A stretch of DNA of 38,904 bases from Bacteroidia bacterium (lineage in GTDB: Bacteria; Bacteroidota; Bacteroidia; AKYH767-A; OLB10), in contig JAEUTI010000031.1 in the NCBI GenBank assembly GCA_016788065.1, forward strand, positions 1-38,904. Direction: 5' to 3'. The number at the start of each line of letters is the position of its first letter. Positions within the stretch are counted from its first letter, which is position 1. The notes under the pieces were generated by a model that made no database searches, had not been told where the DNA came from, and was given only the letters and a program-made list of their open reading frames with translations. Of this stretch, positions 8,439 through 16,683 are shown one piece after another. Position numbers and translations under genes: made by a program.

Positions 8439-8462
8439 ACCAGTTTATATTCCTGTGTTGTA

Positions 8463-9596
8463 GTGTCGATTTACATTCATATTCCATTTTGCCGTACTGC
8501 ATGTTCTTACTGTGATTTTCATTTTTCGGTGAATCATGATAAGATGGAAGATTTGGTAGCTGCACTGATTCAGGAGATAGAACTACGCAAAAATTATTTA
8601 GATGTAAACGGTTCCCGTCCGGAATTACAAACCATTTATTTTGGTGGTGGAACGCCTTCATTGCTTCAAGATTCACAATTGGTTCGTATCATGGATGCAA
8701 TCAGGGCAAACTTTGTAATAAGCAAGAATGCCGAGATTACACTAGAGGCTAATCCGGATGATTTAACACCTGAAAAATTAGTTGCCTTAAAGGCAGCATC
8801 CATCAACCGGTTGAGTATTGGGGTGCAATCTTTTTTTGATTCGCATCTTGAATTAATGAATCGTGCACATAATTCACGCATGGCAATTGATGCAGTTGCC
8901 AATGCCGCTGCTGCGGGATTTGACAACATTACCATTGATCTCATTTATGGAGTTCCGGGAATGAGTGAAAGCGACTGGCAGGCAAATATGGATCAGGCTT
9001 TTTCGTTGCCGGTACAACATTTTTCAGCGTACAGTCTGACTGTCGAAAATCGTACTCTGCTAGATAAATTGATACGTGACGGAAAAATTGATCCTGTTAA
9101 AGAGGAGGAGGCGGCAACACATTTTGAAATGCTGATGCATGCTGCAAAAAAGCACGGGTTCATGCATTATGAAATTTCTAATTTTGCAAAACCCGGTTTT
9201 ATTTCGCGGCACAACAGTTCGTATTGGAAAAATTTGCCTTATTTAGGAATTGGTCCTTCCGCACATTCGTACAATGGAGTTAGCAGGCAATGGAATATTG
9301 CTGCCAATGCTGCCTATATTCTTTCCATCCGCAAAGGTGAGGTGCCCGGTGAATCGGAGTTGCTGACAATTGAAAATCGTTATAATGAATATTTGATGAC
9401 CGGCTTGCGCACCATGTGGGGAGTCGATACCAATGAAATCAAATCGAATTTTGGAGAATCATTTGTGGATGATTTTCTGATGAGATCTGCGGAATATGTT
9501 AGCAGTGGTGATCTGCTGCAGGAGGAAACGAAATATATTATTTCAGAAAAAGGTAAGCTCATTGCCGACCGCATTGCCGCTTATTTGTTCCGGTAA
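8463..9596 (+). CDS. hemW: HemW-like radical SAM heme chaperone
   Basis: A radical SAM protein of 377 residues in the HemN/HemW family. The iron-sulfur cluster motif is C10-RTA-C14-SY-C17 near the very N-terminus (IHIPFCRTACSYCDFH). The residue two after the third cysteine is Phe, whereas true coproporphyrinogen oxidase HemN carries a fourth cysteine there, so HemW (heme binding/insertion) is the better call. Further family blocks are YFGGGTPSLL, the LEANPDD region, SIGVQSF, and YEISNFAKPGFISRHN. Start is GTG at 8463, because the IYIHIPFC block is at the usual distance from the N-terminus. It probably belongs to an operon with the upstream kinase and AsmA-like gene. It converges on the glycosyltransferase gene. 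Confidence 0.9.
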   Translation: MSIYIHIPFCRTACSYCDFHFSVNHDKMEDLVAALIQEIELRKNYLDVNGSRPELQTIYFGGGTPSLLQDSQLVRIMDAIRANFVISKNAEITLEANPDDLTPEKLVALKAASINRLSIGVQSFFDSHLELMNRAHNSRMAIDAVANAAAAGFDNITIDLIYGVPGMSESDWQANMDQAFSLPVQHFSAYSLTVENRTLLDKLIRDGKIDPVKEEEAATHFEMLMHAAKKHGFMHYEISNFAKPGFISRHNSSYWKNLPYLGIGPSAHSYNGVSRQWNIAANAAYILSIRKGEVPGESELLTIENRYNEYLMTGLRTMWGVDTNEIKSNFGESFVDDFLMRSAEYVSSGDLLQEETKYIISEKGKLIADRIAAYLFR

Positions 9597-9618
9597 GCCG
9601 GCGTATAGAAAAGTTCAA

Positions 9619-10746
9619 CTATTTCCCGGAGGCTTTTATTATTTTATCCCACACAATAGCAGAAGTTTTATCCCAATCGAATAGTTTAGCTCTCTCAATA
9701 CCTTTTTCAGCGAGTGTTTTTCTTAATGTTTCATTTGTTGCAATGGTATTCATGGCATCGGCAATTGATTCCGGATTGAAAGGATCGGTTAAGATAGCCG
9801 CATCGCCGCTCACTTCAGGCATGGATGTTACATCGGAAGTAATTACCGGCACTCCGCAACGCATGGCTTCTACAATGGGAACACCGAAGCCTTCGAAATA
9901 AGAAACATAAGTCATTGCCAGTGCAGAGCCAACCAGTAGAACAAGTTCTTCAATGGGTTGTCTTCCTGTAAACACTACTTCATCACGGTATTTCATGCCG
10001 GTATAAACCGTTTCCATTTCGTTTGTCCACCATTTACGGTGACCAACAATTAAAAGTTTTGCATTTGCACCGGGGCGATGGCGGTAATTTTCGAATGCAC
10101 GCAAAAGATTGGCAATATTTTTTCGCTGATGCAACATTCCCACAAAAATAAAATAGGGAGCACCACCGGTATATTTATTCCTTATAAGTTGTTGCGTTTC
10201 GATTGATACCGGTTTGTATAAATCGTTCACGCCATTGAATGCGACATCAATTTTATCGGGTGCGATATGATAACATTTTACCAGGTCCGATTTCGAATAT
10301 TCGGAGACCGTTATGATGCGTCCTGCTTTTTTTGCAAAACGCGGGAAAAAGTAGCGATAATACAAACGCGTAAGAAATGGAAGGTCATCGGGATAATGTT
10401 CAAAGTTCAAATCGTGAATTACACCCACCTGAGGTACCTTTGTTGAAAGACTCAGGTAGCCATCGGGACTGTAAAAGACATCGGCTTTGTATTTTTTCAG
10501 TGCTGCCGGAATGGAGTGCTCAAACCACCAATAGTACAAAAAGGGATGTCGTGCCTGAGGGAATAATGCTACCGGAGTAACATTTTTTCCAAAGACAAAT
10601 TCATCAGACCAAGGTCGGTCGAAGAAGAAAATAAATTCTGTTTCGGGATGATTTGCTGTCATTCGGCTAAGGGTGTGCCAGGCAAACCACCCCATGCCAT
10701 CGAGTTTACCGGGAAGTAATAAGCGTGTATTGACAGCTATTTTCAA
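9619..10746 (-). CDS. Glycosyltransferase, GT4 family
   Basis: A 375-residue GT-B fold glycosyltransferase. The N-terminal acceptor domain begins MKIAVNTRLLLPGKLDGMGW, and the inter-domain block VISEYSK-like ITVSEYSKSDL is present. The C-terminal GT4 nucleotide-sugar domain has FVGMLHQRKNIANLLRAF, the E-x7-E-type block FEGFGVPIVEAMRCGVPVITS, and a C-terminal helix. The start is a TTG at 10746; I noticed no ATG between it and the conserved N-terminus. No other polysaccharide genes flank it, so donor, acceptor and product cannot be told. It is transcribed away from porZ and towards hemW. Likely cytosolic or membrane-associated, acting on envelope glycans. Confidence 0.88.
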   Translation of the reverse strand: MKIAVNTRLLLPGKLDGMGWFAWHTLSRMTANHPETEFIFFFDRPWSDEFVFGKNVTPVALFPQARHPFLYYWWFEHSIPAALKKYKADVFYSPDGYLSLSTKVPQVGVIHDLNFEHYPDDLPFLTRLYYRYFFPRFAKKAGRIITVSEYSKSDLVKCYHIAPDKIDVAFNGVNDLYKPVSIETQQLIRNKYTGGAPYFIFVGMLHQRKNIANLLRAFENYRHRPGANAKLLIVGHRKWWTNEMETVYTGMKYRDEVVFTGRQPIEELVLLVGSALAMTYVSYFEGFGVPIVEAMRCGVPVITSDVTSMPEVSGDAAILTDPFNPESIADAMNTIATNETLRKTLAEKGIERAKLFDWDKTSAIVWDKIIKASGK

Positions 10747-10903
10747 TATAAATAATTAAATATCAATTAATTAGTGTTTGCGGAAAATTGTATAAATTTG
10801 TTCCTGATAACTTATTACGGGGCAGCAATATTATAGATATTTCATAAAATATTTATCCCTTTTTGAAGTTACTTAGTATTACCTGTCAACATTCAACCTG
10901 GTT

Positions 10904-13270
10904 ATGAAGCAAATCCTGTACATTTTCAGTCTTTTATTCTTCCTTTCATCCGGCATATCGGCGCAAAATCAGTCACTTGGTCAATGGAAGGTTCATCTGC
11001 CTTACAATTCAGCAAAGAAAATTGCCGATACGGGTACTAAAGTTTATTGTGCATCAGAAAAAGGACTCTTTTACTACAACAAGCAGGATAACAGTATTGC
11101 AACACTTTCAAAAGTTACTGGTTTATCCGAAATTACAATCAGCACCATTGCCTACAATCCCACCTATGGTTGTCTGGTAATTGCTTATTCCAATGCTAAT
11201 ATCGATTTAATCATCAACAATAAAATCATCAATATTTCTGATATCAAACGTAAGAATCTAACCGGCGACAAAAGTATTTACGGAATCGAATTTTACAATA
11301 ACATCGCCTATTTATCGTGTGGTTTCGGAATAGTAGCATTGGATCTGGATCGTCGTGAAATTAAAGAAACATATATCATCGGACCGTTAGGAACAGAAAT
11401 ACAGGTTTTTGATGTAGCTATCTGGAACAATTTCATTTTTGCTGCAACCGAAAATGGCGTTTACAGTGCTTCCGTTACCAATCCCAATCTGATTGATTTT
11501 TCGAACTGGACCATTACATTTCCCGACAATGGCAATGCAGGAGACTGCAACATGATTGAAGTCTTCAACAATCAGGTAATCATGAATTATGCAAAGCCCG
11601 GAGCCTTGAACAATAATTCGAATGATGAGGTATATCTTTATGATGGATTTTCGTGGACCCTTGCAGGTGGTGGATTTATTCAGGACAACATCAAACATTT
11701 TTCGGTGCGTGCATCCGGTGGAAGATTATTGGTTACCAATTCATACAGTCTGAGTATTTACGATAACAACTACAACCGCATTATTTATATTGATCCGGGT
11801 GTTTATGCAGATGCAGCTCCTCGGGATGCTGTTTATGATGCCGATGGAATACTATGGATTGCTGATAATGGTTCCGGCATGTTGCGCATGACAGCATCCT
11901 TGAGTTACGACTTCATAATGCCCGACGGACCCGCATCAGATCTGGTAAGTGCTATGCAGGTAGTTGATAAAAAATTGTGGATGACACATGCCACCCGCAC
12001 AGCAGGTTGGTTCAATACTTATGCTGCCGGAAATTTTTCGGAATATGATAATGGTGACTGGAAATCGTACAACAACAAAACCATGCCGGGTTCTGCTATC
12101 AACATTGGGAATTTTTTCGATATGATGTCGGTAGCAATTGATCCGGGAAATAAAAATCATGTTTATGTTGGTTCTAAGGGACAGGGAATTATTGAGATGT
12201 TGAATGGTGTGGCAGTTGCTTCATATCGCGATACCAACAGTACACTTCAGGTTGGAATTGGCAATCCTACTCAATGTCAGGTGGTAGGAATGGGATTCGA
12301 TTCTGATAATAATTTGTGGGCTTTAAATTCACTGGCTGCGAAACCTGTGAATGTACGAACTACAGCAGGCAACTGGCGTGCTTTTTCTATTCCGGGAATT
12401 ACAGGAGCGCCATTGTTCGGCGATCTAACAGTTGATTCATACGGACAAAAATGGATCAATGTAATTGGTAATAATGCACCGCTTGGAAATGGTATTGCTG
12501 TTTTCAGTGATAATGGTACGCTGGAAGATGCCACTGATGATAAGGCAAGATTTATCTCGTCGGGAATAGGGTCGGGAAATTTGCCCAGCACCGATATTCG
12601 TGCAATAACAGAAGATCTCGAGAATGAAATCTGGTTAGGCACCGGTAAAGGTGTTGCTGTAATTTATTCACCATCGGCAGTGCTTACATCGAATAATTTT
12701 GATGCACAGCAAATTTTAATCAAGCAGGATGGAATCAATCAGTATTTACTGGAATCGGAAGTTGTAACAGCCATTGCAGTCGATGGAGCCAACAGGAAAT
12801 GGATTGGAACGGAATCGGGAGGTGTGTTTTTGATGTCTCCGGATGGAACTGAACAGATCTTGAATTTTAATGAGATCAATTCGCCATTATTATCGAATTA
12901 TATCCTTTCAATTGCAATTGATCAGGAAACAGGAGTCATATATTTCGGTACCAACAGAGGAGTGATTTCTTATAAAGGAGATGCGATTGCAGGCACAGGA
13001 GGATGTTCTGACGTACTTGCATATCCGAATCCGGTCCGTCCCGATTACACAGGGCCCATTGCAATAAAAGGACTAGTGCCCAATGGAAGTGTAAAAATTA
13101 CCGATGTCAGCGGCAATCTCATTTTCGAAACCAAATCGAATGGTACTCAGGCTTTGTGGTATGGAAAAAATTTTAAAGGTGAGAAGGCACACACGGGAGT
13201 TTATTTGGTATTCAGTACGGATGAAGAAGGGGAGAATACCTGCGTTACGAAATTACTTTTCATCAATTGA
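10904..13270 (+). CDS. porZ: Type IX secretion system component PorZ
   Basis: A 788-residue exported protein with a signal peptide (residues 1-20, ending ISAQN). It is built mainly of beta-propeller blades, visible as repeated motifs such as YCASEKGLFYYNK, IWLGTGKGVAVI, KWIGTESGGVFLM and IYFGTNRGVIS. It ends with a sorting-type C-terminal domain (about 700-788: CSDVLAYPNPVRPDYTGPI ... GVYLVFSTDEEGENTCVTKLLFIN). Length and architecture match PorZ of Porphyromonas gingivalis, a surface part of the T9SS sortase complex that recognises cargo lipopolysaccharide. The NIDLIINNKIINISDIKRKN and YLSCGFGIVALDLDRREIKE blocks are ones I recall from PorZ homologues. It lies 15 bases upstream of recO, a neighbourhood I recall from other Bacteroidota. 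It would serve the sorting-domain proteins in this window. Confidence 0.85.
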   Translation: MKQILYIFSLLFFLSSGISAQNQSLGQWKVHLPYNSAKKIADTGTKVYCASEKGLFYYNKQDNSIATLSKVTGLSEITISTIAYNPTYGCLVIAYSNANIDLIINNKIINISDIKRKNLTGDKSIYGIEFYNNIAYLSCGFGIVALDLDRREIKETYIIGPLGTEIQVFDVAIWNNFIFAATENGVYSASVTNPNLIDFSNWTITFPDNGNAGDCNMIEVFNNQVIMNYAKPGALNNNSNDEVYLYDGFSWTLAGGGFIQDNIKHFSVRASGGRLLVTNSYSLSIYDNNYNRIIYIDPGVYADAAPRDAVYDADGILWIADNGSGMLRMTASLSYDFIMPDGPASDLVSAMQVVDKKLWMTHATRTAGWFNTYAAGNFSEYDNGDWKSYNNKTMPGSAINIGNFFDMMSVAIDPGNKNHVYVGSKGQGIIEMLNGVAVASYRDTNSTLQVGIGNPTQCQVVGMGFDSDNNLWALNSLAAKPVNVRTTAGNWRAFSIPGITGAPLFGDLTVDSYGQKWINVIGNNAPLGNGIAVFSDNGTLEDATDDKARFISSGIGSGNLPSTDIRAITEDLENEIWLGTGKGVAVIYSPSAVLTSNNFDAQQILIKQDGINQYLLESEVVTAIAVDGANRKWIGTESGGVFLMSPDGTEQILNFNEINSPLLSNYILSIAIDQETGVIYFGTNRGVISYKGDAIAGTGGCSDVLAYPNPVRPDYTGPIAIKGLVPNGSVKITDVSGNLIFETKSNGTQALWYGKNFKGEKAHTGVYLVFSTDEEGENTCVTKLLFIN

Positions 13271-13285
13271 TTTTTTTTCTGAACG

Positions 13286-14011
13286 ATGCAAATTAAATCA
13301 CGTGGCATTGTTTTACACACTACTAACTACAGTGAATCGAGTCTTGTAGTTAAAATTTACACGGAAACATCCGGATTGTGTTCATTTATCGTCAGTGGTG
13401 TTCGCACAAAAAACAGCAGGTTTAAAAGTTCACTTTTTCAACCATTATCACTGGTAGAAGTGGTTGCATCGGGAAAGCCTGGGCAAACCATGTATCGGAT
13501 TACCGAGATCCATTTATCGCCTCCCTTTTCGGGGATTCCGGAGAATGTTATTAAAAGCTCCATCGCCATTTTTATTGCTGAAGTTATTTATCGTTCCATT
13601 AAAGAAGAAGAGCCTAATCCGTCGTTGTTTCACTTCATGGATAGTGGCATTCAGATTCTCGATTTGAGTCGGGAAAACTGTTCACGTTTCCACCTGTTTT
13701 TCATGACACAGCTGACTCGTCACCTGGGAAGTTATCCGCATGGAACCTGCATTCGTGGTGTAAGTGTACTCGATTTGCGCGAAGGATTATTCCGGGACTC
13801 CATTCCGCTACACACCGATTACCTGCTGCCCGATGTAACAGCTTTGTTTTATGATCTCATGCAAACCGATTTCGAAAATTTTCATACCATACCGATCCCT
13901 TCAGCATTGTCGAAGCAATTACTGGCAGCACTGGTGGCATACTTCGAAATGCACCAAACACATGGTGCAACAATAAGGTCGCATCGAATTTTGGAAACAG
14001 TGATGGGATAA
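13286..14011 (+). CDS. recO: DNA repair protein RecO
   Basis: Recombination mediator of 241 residues that helps RecR load RecA onto SSB-coated single-stranded DNA. The N-terminal OB-fold is evident (KSRGIVLHTTNYSESSLVVKIYTETSGLCSFIVSGVR, residues about 3-39), followed by the helical middle domain (EVIYRSIKEEEPNPSLFHFM). The zinc-binding cysteines seen in some RecO proteins are not present as a four-cysteine set. It starts 15 bases after porZ and is probably co-transcribed with it. Length is normal for Bacteroidota. High confidence. Confidence 0.93.
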   Translation: MQIKSRGIVLHTTNYSESSLVVKIYTETSGLCSFIVSGVRTKNSRFKSSLFQPLSLVEVVASGKPGQTMYRITEIHLSPPFSGIPENVIKSSIAIFIAEVIYRSIKEEEPNPSLFHFMDSGIQILDLSRENCSRFHLFFMTQLTRHLGSYPHGTCIRGVSVLDLREGLFRDSIPLHTDYLLPDVTALFYDLMQTDFENFHTIPIPSALSKQLLAALVAYFEMHQTHGATIRSHRILETVMG

Positions 14012-14024
14012 TGTAAGAAATTTG

Positions 14025-14032
14025 TATATTTG
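14025..14032 (+). promoter_or_regulatory. -7 box of the DUF4907 lipoprotein gene
   Basis: TATATTTG matches TAnnTTTG and starts 14 bases after the recO stop. It overlaps an in-frame TTG at 14030, which therefore cannot be the start; the ATG at 14075 is used. No TTG lies at the standard -33 spacing. Confidence 0.4.
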
Positions 14033-14074
14033 ATGCTGATAATGCAAATCAACAGTTATCAGAATGTTAATTAT

Positions 14075-14506
14075 ATGAAACAAACACCAAACACCACTCG
14101 CCCATTCAGTCATCATTATTTAGTTGCTTTCTTTTTTTCAATTGCTTTGCTTACGCAGATGGGTTGTAATAGCAACAACAAAGAAACCGACGAAGCAGCA
14201 GTTGATACGGAAGAAGAAAATATCCAACCTAATCCCTATGAAGATGCTGTAGTCGAGGTCCAGGTGTTTAAAGTAGACTCACTCGATCACAACGGCATCA
14301 GAGGTTGGGGATACAATATTAAACTTAATGGAAGTCTTTATATTCATCAGCCCAATGTTCCTGCTGTAATGGGGAATAATGGGTTTTATAGTGAAGCAGC
14401 AGCAAAAAAAGCCGGCGATTTCGTGGCCTACAAAATCCGAAAAAATATTATTCCGCCATCAGTTACACCCGAAGAACTTGATAGTTTGGGAGTGTTGCAG
14501 GAATGA
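14075..14506 (+). CDS. DUF4907-like lipoprotein
   Basis: A 143-residue protein starting at ATG 14075. A signal sequence (SHHYLVAFFFSIALLTQMGC) ends in a cysteine suited to lipid attachment, then comes an acidic linker (ETDEAAVDTEEEN). The C-terminal about 80 residues match the DUF4907 pattern from memory: GWGYNIKLNGSLYIHQPNVPAVMGNNGF, then AAKKAGDFVAYKIRKN. That family is of unknown function and common in Bacteroidota. It follows recO by 60 bases with its own -7 box. One base after its stop codon a TGATGTGC-type octamer array begins. The function is unknown; envelope location is likely. Confidence 0.75.
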   Translation: MKQTPNTTRPFSHHYLVAFFFSIALLTQMGCNSNNKETDEAAVDTEEENIQPNPYEDAVVEVQVFKVDSLDHNGIRGWGYNIKLNGSLYIHQPNVPAVMGNNGFYSEAAAKKAGDFVAYKIRKNIIPPSVTPEELDSLGVLQE

Positions 14507-14580
14507 GTTGATGTGCTGGTGTGCTGATGTGCTAATGCTTGCCCTGAGCGGAGTCGAAGGGTGCTGATTTTTTGATTTGA
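14507..14580. repeat. TGATGTGC octamers plus a CCTGAGC-GTCGAAGG palindrome
   Basis: Directly after the DUF4907 gene stop: TTGATGTGC, TGGTGTGC, TGATGTGC, TAATGC (14507-14538). Then comes an imperfect palindrome GCCCTGAGCGGAGTCGAAGG (14541-14560), then GTGCTGATTTTTTGATTTGA. The palindrome family recurs nine times in the window. Confidence 0.8.
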
Positions 14581-14785
14581 GTAAAAAAATGTGACTGCAC
14601 TTGGTTTGGTGATTTGATGATTCTTGCCTTGAGCTTGTCGAAAGGTGGTGGTTTGGTGATGGGTGTGCTTAAGTAAAAAAGTGTGACTGCACTTGATTTG
14701 GTGATTTGATGATTCTTGCCTTGAGCTTGTCGAAAGGTGGTGGTTTGGTGATGGGTGTTACTATGTAAAAAAATATAGCTGCACC
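14581..14785. repeat. 92-bp tandem repeat, 2.2 copies
   Basis: Two nearly identical 92-base units start at 14581 and 14673, with a decayed third start at 14765. Each begins GTAAAAAArTGTGACTGCAC, continues with GATTTGGT/GATTTGAT octamers, then a CCTTGAGCTTGTCGAAAGG palindrome (14627-14645 and 14719-14737), then GGTTTGGTGATGGGTG. Single copies of the GTAAAAA...GTGACTGCAC head occur at 18260, 18353 and 26622, and inverted at 34516, 36922, 37013 and 37084. Confidence 0.85.
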
Positions 14786-14787
14786 AA

Positions 14788-14935
14788 GTTGTAAGTTGAA
14801 GGTTGTAAGTTGAAAGTTGGGGGGGCTTCATTCTTCATCATTAATCTTTAATCTTTAATCCTTAATCCCTCCATCCTATGCATACCTTCTGAGCAGGATC
14901 TCATCTATCATCTATCATTTATAATTTATCATTTC
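14788..14935. repeat. Three heptamer arrays: GTTGNAA, TTAATCY and TCATYTA
   Basis: GTTGTAA/GTTGAAG units repeat five times (14788-14822), TTAATCT/TTAATCC four times (14841-14868), and TCATCTA/TCATTTA with decay (about 14901-14935). The last array begins a few bases from the radA stop codon on the minus strand. All three have exact 7-base spacing but different cores. Confidence 0.85.
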
Positions 14936-14937
14936 CC

Positions 14938-16335
14938 TCATCCCTGTCCTCCGAACAACTGACTAAATACCTCATCGACTTTAGCTACAGAAACAAGTTC
15001 AATTCCAGGAAAAGATTTTTTGGAAAGAGATTGCAGATTATATTTTGAGCAGAATATTTTTTCAAACCCCATTTTTTCAGCTTCTTTAATTCGTTGTTCG
15101 ATTCTGTTTACGGGTCTGATTTCTCCACTTAATCCCACTTCACCTGTAAAGCATACTCGGGCAGGCAGCGACATATCTTCACTGCTGCTTAGCACGGCAC
15201 AAATTACTGCCAGGTCAATAGCAGGATCCTCGACTCTTAAGCCACCGGCAATATTTAAAAATACATCTTTCGCTGCGAGACGGAATCCACACCGTTTTTC
15301 AAGAACTGCAAGCAACATGCTTAAGCGACGCAAATCAAATCCTGTTGAAGAGCGTTGTGGTGTTCCATAAACTGCTGAACTCACTAATGCCTGTACTTCA
15401 ATCAGCAACGGACGTAAACCTTCCATGGTACATGCAATGGCAATGCCACTCAGGTTTTCATCGATATGTGAAAGCAGTACCTCCGACGGATTAGAAACTT
15501 CAGACAATCCGCTGCCACTCATTTCATAAATTCCAATTTCGGAAGTCGAGCCAAAACGATTTTTTGTAGAGCGTAAAATACGATATACATGGTGACGGTC
15601 GCCTTCGAATTGCAAAACGGTATCAACCATATGCTCCAACACTTTTGGTCCGGCAATGCTGCCTTCTTTGGTGATGTGTCCAATTAAAAATACCGGTGTT
15701 GAAGTTTCTTTGGCATATTTGAGCAAATCGCCAGCACATCCTCGAATCTGTGATACTGTTCCCGGTGCCGATTCAATATCCTGTGAAAACAAAGTTTGTA
15801 TGGAATCAATAATTACCATTCCCGGATGAAGCGTTTCAATATGTCTGAAAATTGATTGCATATTTGTTTCAGTGAGAATATAACAATCGGCATTCGCATG
15901 GCCTATGCGTGAGGCGCGAATACTAATTTGCTGTTCACTTTCTTCACCGCTGATATAAAGTATTTTCACACCTCTTAACCGCATGGCAACCTGCAGCATT
16001 AGAGTCGATTTTCCAATTCCGGGTTCACCACCAACCAATACCAATGATCCAGGGACGAGTCCTCCACCCAAAACACGATTCAGCTCCTTACCCGGTAAGG
16101 GCATGCGAATTAATTTATCGGGTGCAATTTCACCCAGTAGTTGCGGAGTAGCTTGTCGCCCCGCTGTTTCACTTCGTGTGGAAGAGGATCGCCAGGCAGG
16201 TACCTGAGAAGGTGTTGTAGAAACTACTTCTTCCACATAGGTATTCCATTCTCCACAAGAAGGACACTTGCCAATCCATTTTGGTGCCGAAGCGCCGCAA
16301 TTTTGACAGAAAAAGGTTGTTTTTGTCTTAGCCAT
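14938..16335 (-). CDS. radA: DNA repair protein RadA (Sms)
   Basis: A 465-residue RecA-like ATPase acting in branch migration during recombination. The N-terminal zinc finger is C10-QN-C13 and C24-PS-C27 (CQNCGASAPKWIGKCPSC). Walker A is GEPGIGKST (103-111), and the RadA-specific KNRFG motif is at 258-262 (STKNRFGSTSE). The C-terminal Lon-protease-like domain (about 290-455) includes YGTPQRSSTGFDLRRLSMLLAVLEKRCG and TGEVGLSGEIRPV. The ATG at 16335 is right at the zinc finger N-terminus. Complete, with high confidence. Heptamer repeats begin a few bases after its stop, and the palindromic repeat array lies upstream of its start. Confidence 0.96.
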   Translation of the reverse strand: MAKTKTTFFCQNCGASAPKWIGKCPSCGEWNTYVEEVVSTTPSQVPAWRSSSTRSETAGRQATPQLLGEIAPDKLIRMPLPGKELNRVLGGGLVPGSLVLVGGEPGIGKSTLMLQVAMRLRGVKILYISGEESEQQISIRASRIGHANADCYILTETNMQSIFRHIETLHPGMVIIDSIQTLFSQDIESAPGTVSQIRGCAGDLLKYAKETSTPVFLIGHITKEGSIAGPKVLEHMVDTVLQFEGDRHHVYRILRSTKNRFGSTSEIGIYEMSGSGLSEVSNPSEVLLSHIDENLSGIAIACTMEGLRPLLIEVQALVSSAVYGTPQRSSTGFDLRRLSMLLAVLEKRCGFRLAAKDVFLNIAGGLRVEDPAIDLAVICAVLSSSEDMSLPARVCFTGEVGLSGEIRPVNRIEQRIKEAEKMGFEKIFCSKYNLQSLSKKSFPGIELVSVAKVDEVFSQLFGGQG

Positions 16336-16387
16336 TTAATTTATAGGTAATTTTAAAATGAAAATCAGATGTAAAGATAAGGAAAAA

Positions 16388-16549
16388 GTCATTTGCGGCG
16401 GAGCCGCGTCATTTGCAGCGGAGCTGCAGTCATTTGCGGCAGAGCCGCTGTCATTGGGTCATTAGCAGCAAAGCTGCTGTCATTTGCGGCAAGGCCGCGT
16501 CATTTGCAGCGGAGCTGCGTCATTGGGTCATTAGCAGCAAAGCTGCTGT
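16388..16549. repeat. Array of seven GC-rich palindromic units with co-varying arms
   Basis: Seven units of the form GTCATTtGCRGCrrrGCYGC. Perfect 5-bp arms with 3-base loops lie at 16395-16407, 16415-16427, 16436-16448, 16465-16477, 16486-16498, 16506-16518 and 16534-16546. Arms are either GCGGC/GCCGC or GCAGC/GCTGC, always matched. Unit centres are spaced 20, 21, 29, 21, 20 and 28 bases; the long steps contain an extra GTCATTGG heptamer. Two more units are at 34002-34014 (one mismatch) and 34031-34043. Confidence 0.9.
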
Positions 16550-16553
16550 CAAT

Positions 16554-16683
16554 GAATAGAGTCATAGGTCATAAGTGATGAGGGAGATTCTTCACTTTAA
16601 AATTTGAAATCCCATTTATCATCTATCATGATAACGAATTTTCTTTCTGGGTAAATCTTAATTCTTTTTCGTATTTTAGCCTG
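16554..16683. repeat. Left direct repeat and conserved upstream module of paralog A
   Basis: A 26-base block (GAATAGAGTCATAGGTCATA plus AGTGAT, 16554-16579) and a 32-base block (TTCACTTTAAAATTTGAAAT plus CCCATTTATCAT, 16591-16622) both recur downstream of paralog A at 18571-18596 and 18738-18769. From about 16628 to the ATG comes a leader (AACGAATTTTCTTTCTGGGT, TCTTAATTC, GTATTTTAGCC) shared with paralogs B and C. Confidence 0.8.

Noticed and set aside
14532..14831. Possible 99-residue minus-strand protein
   Set aside because: It is entirely a translation of the 92-bp tandem repeats, octamers and heptamers.
16388..16549. CRISPR array
   Set aside because: Units are about 20-29 bases with self-complementary cores and no unique spacers; no cas gene in the window.
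16393..16578. Possible small protein of about 61 residues in the palindrome array
   Set aside because: Its Arg/Ala/Gly-rich repeats are a by-product of the palindromic units; no ribosome-binding site or homology is apparent.
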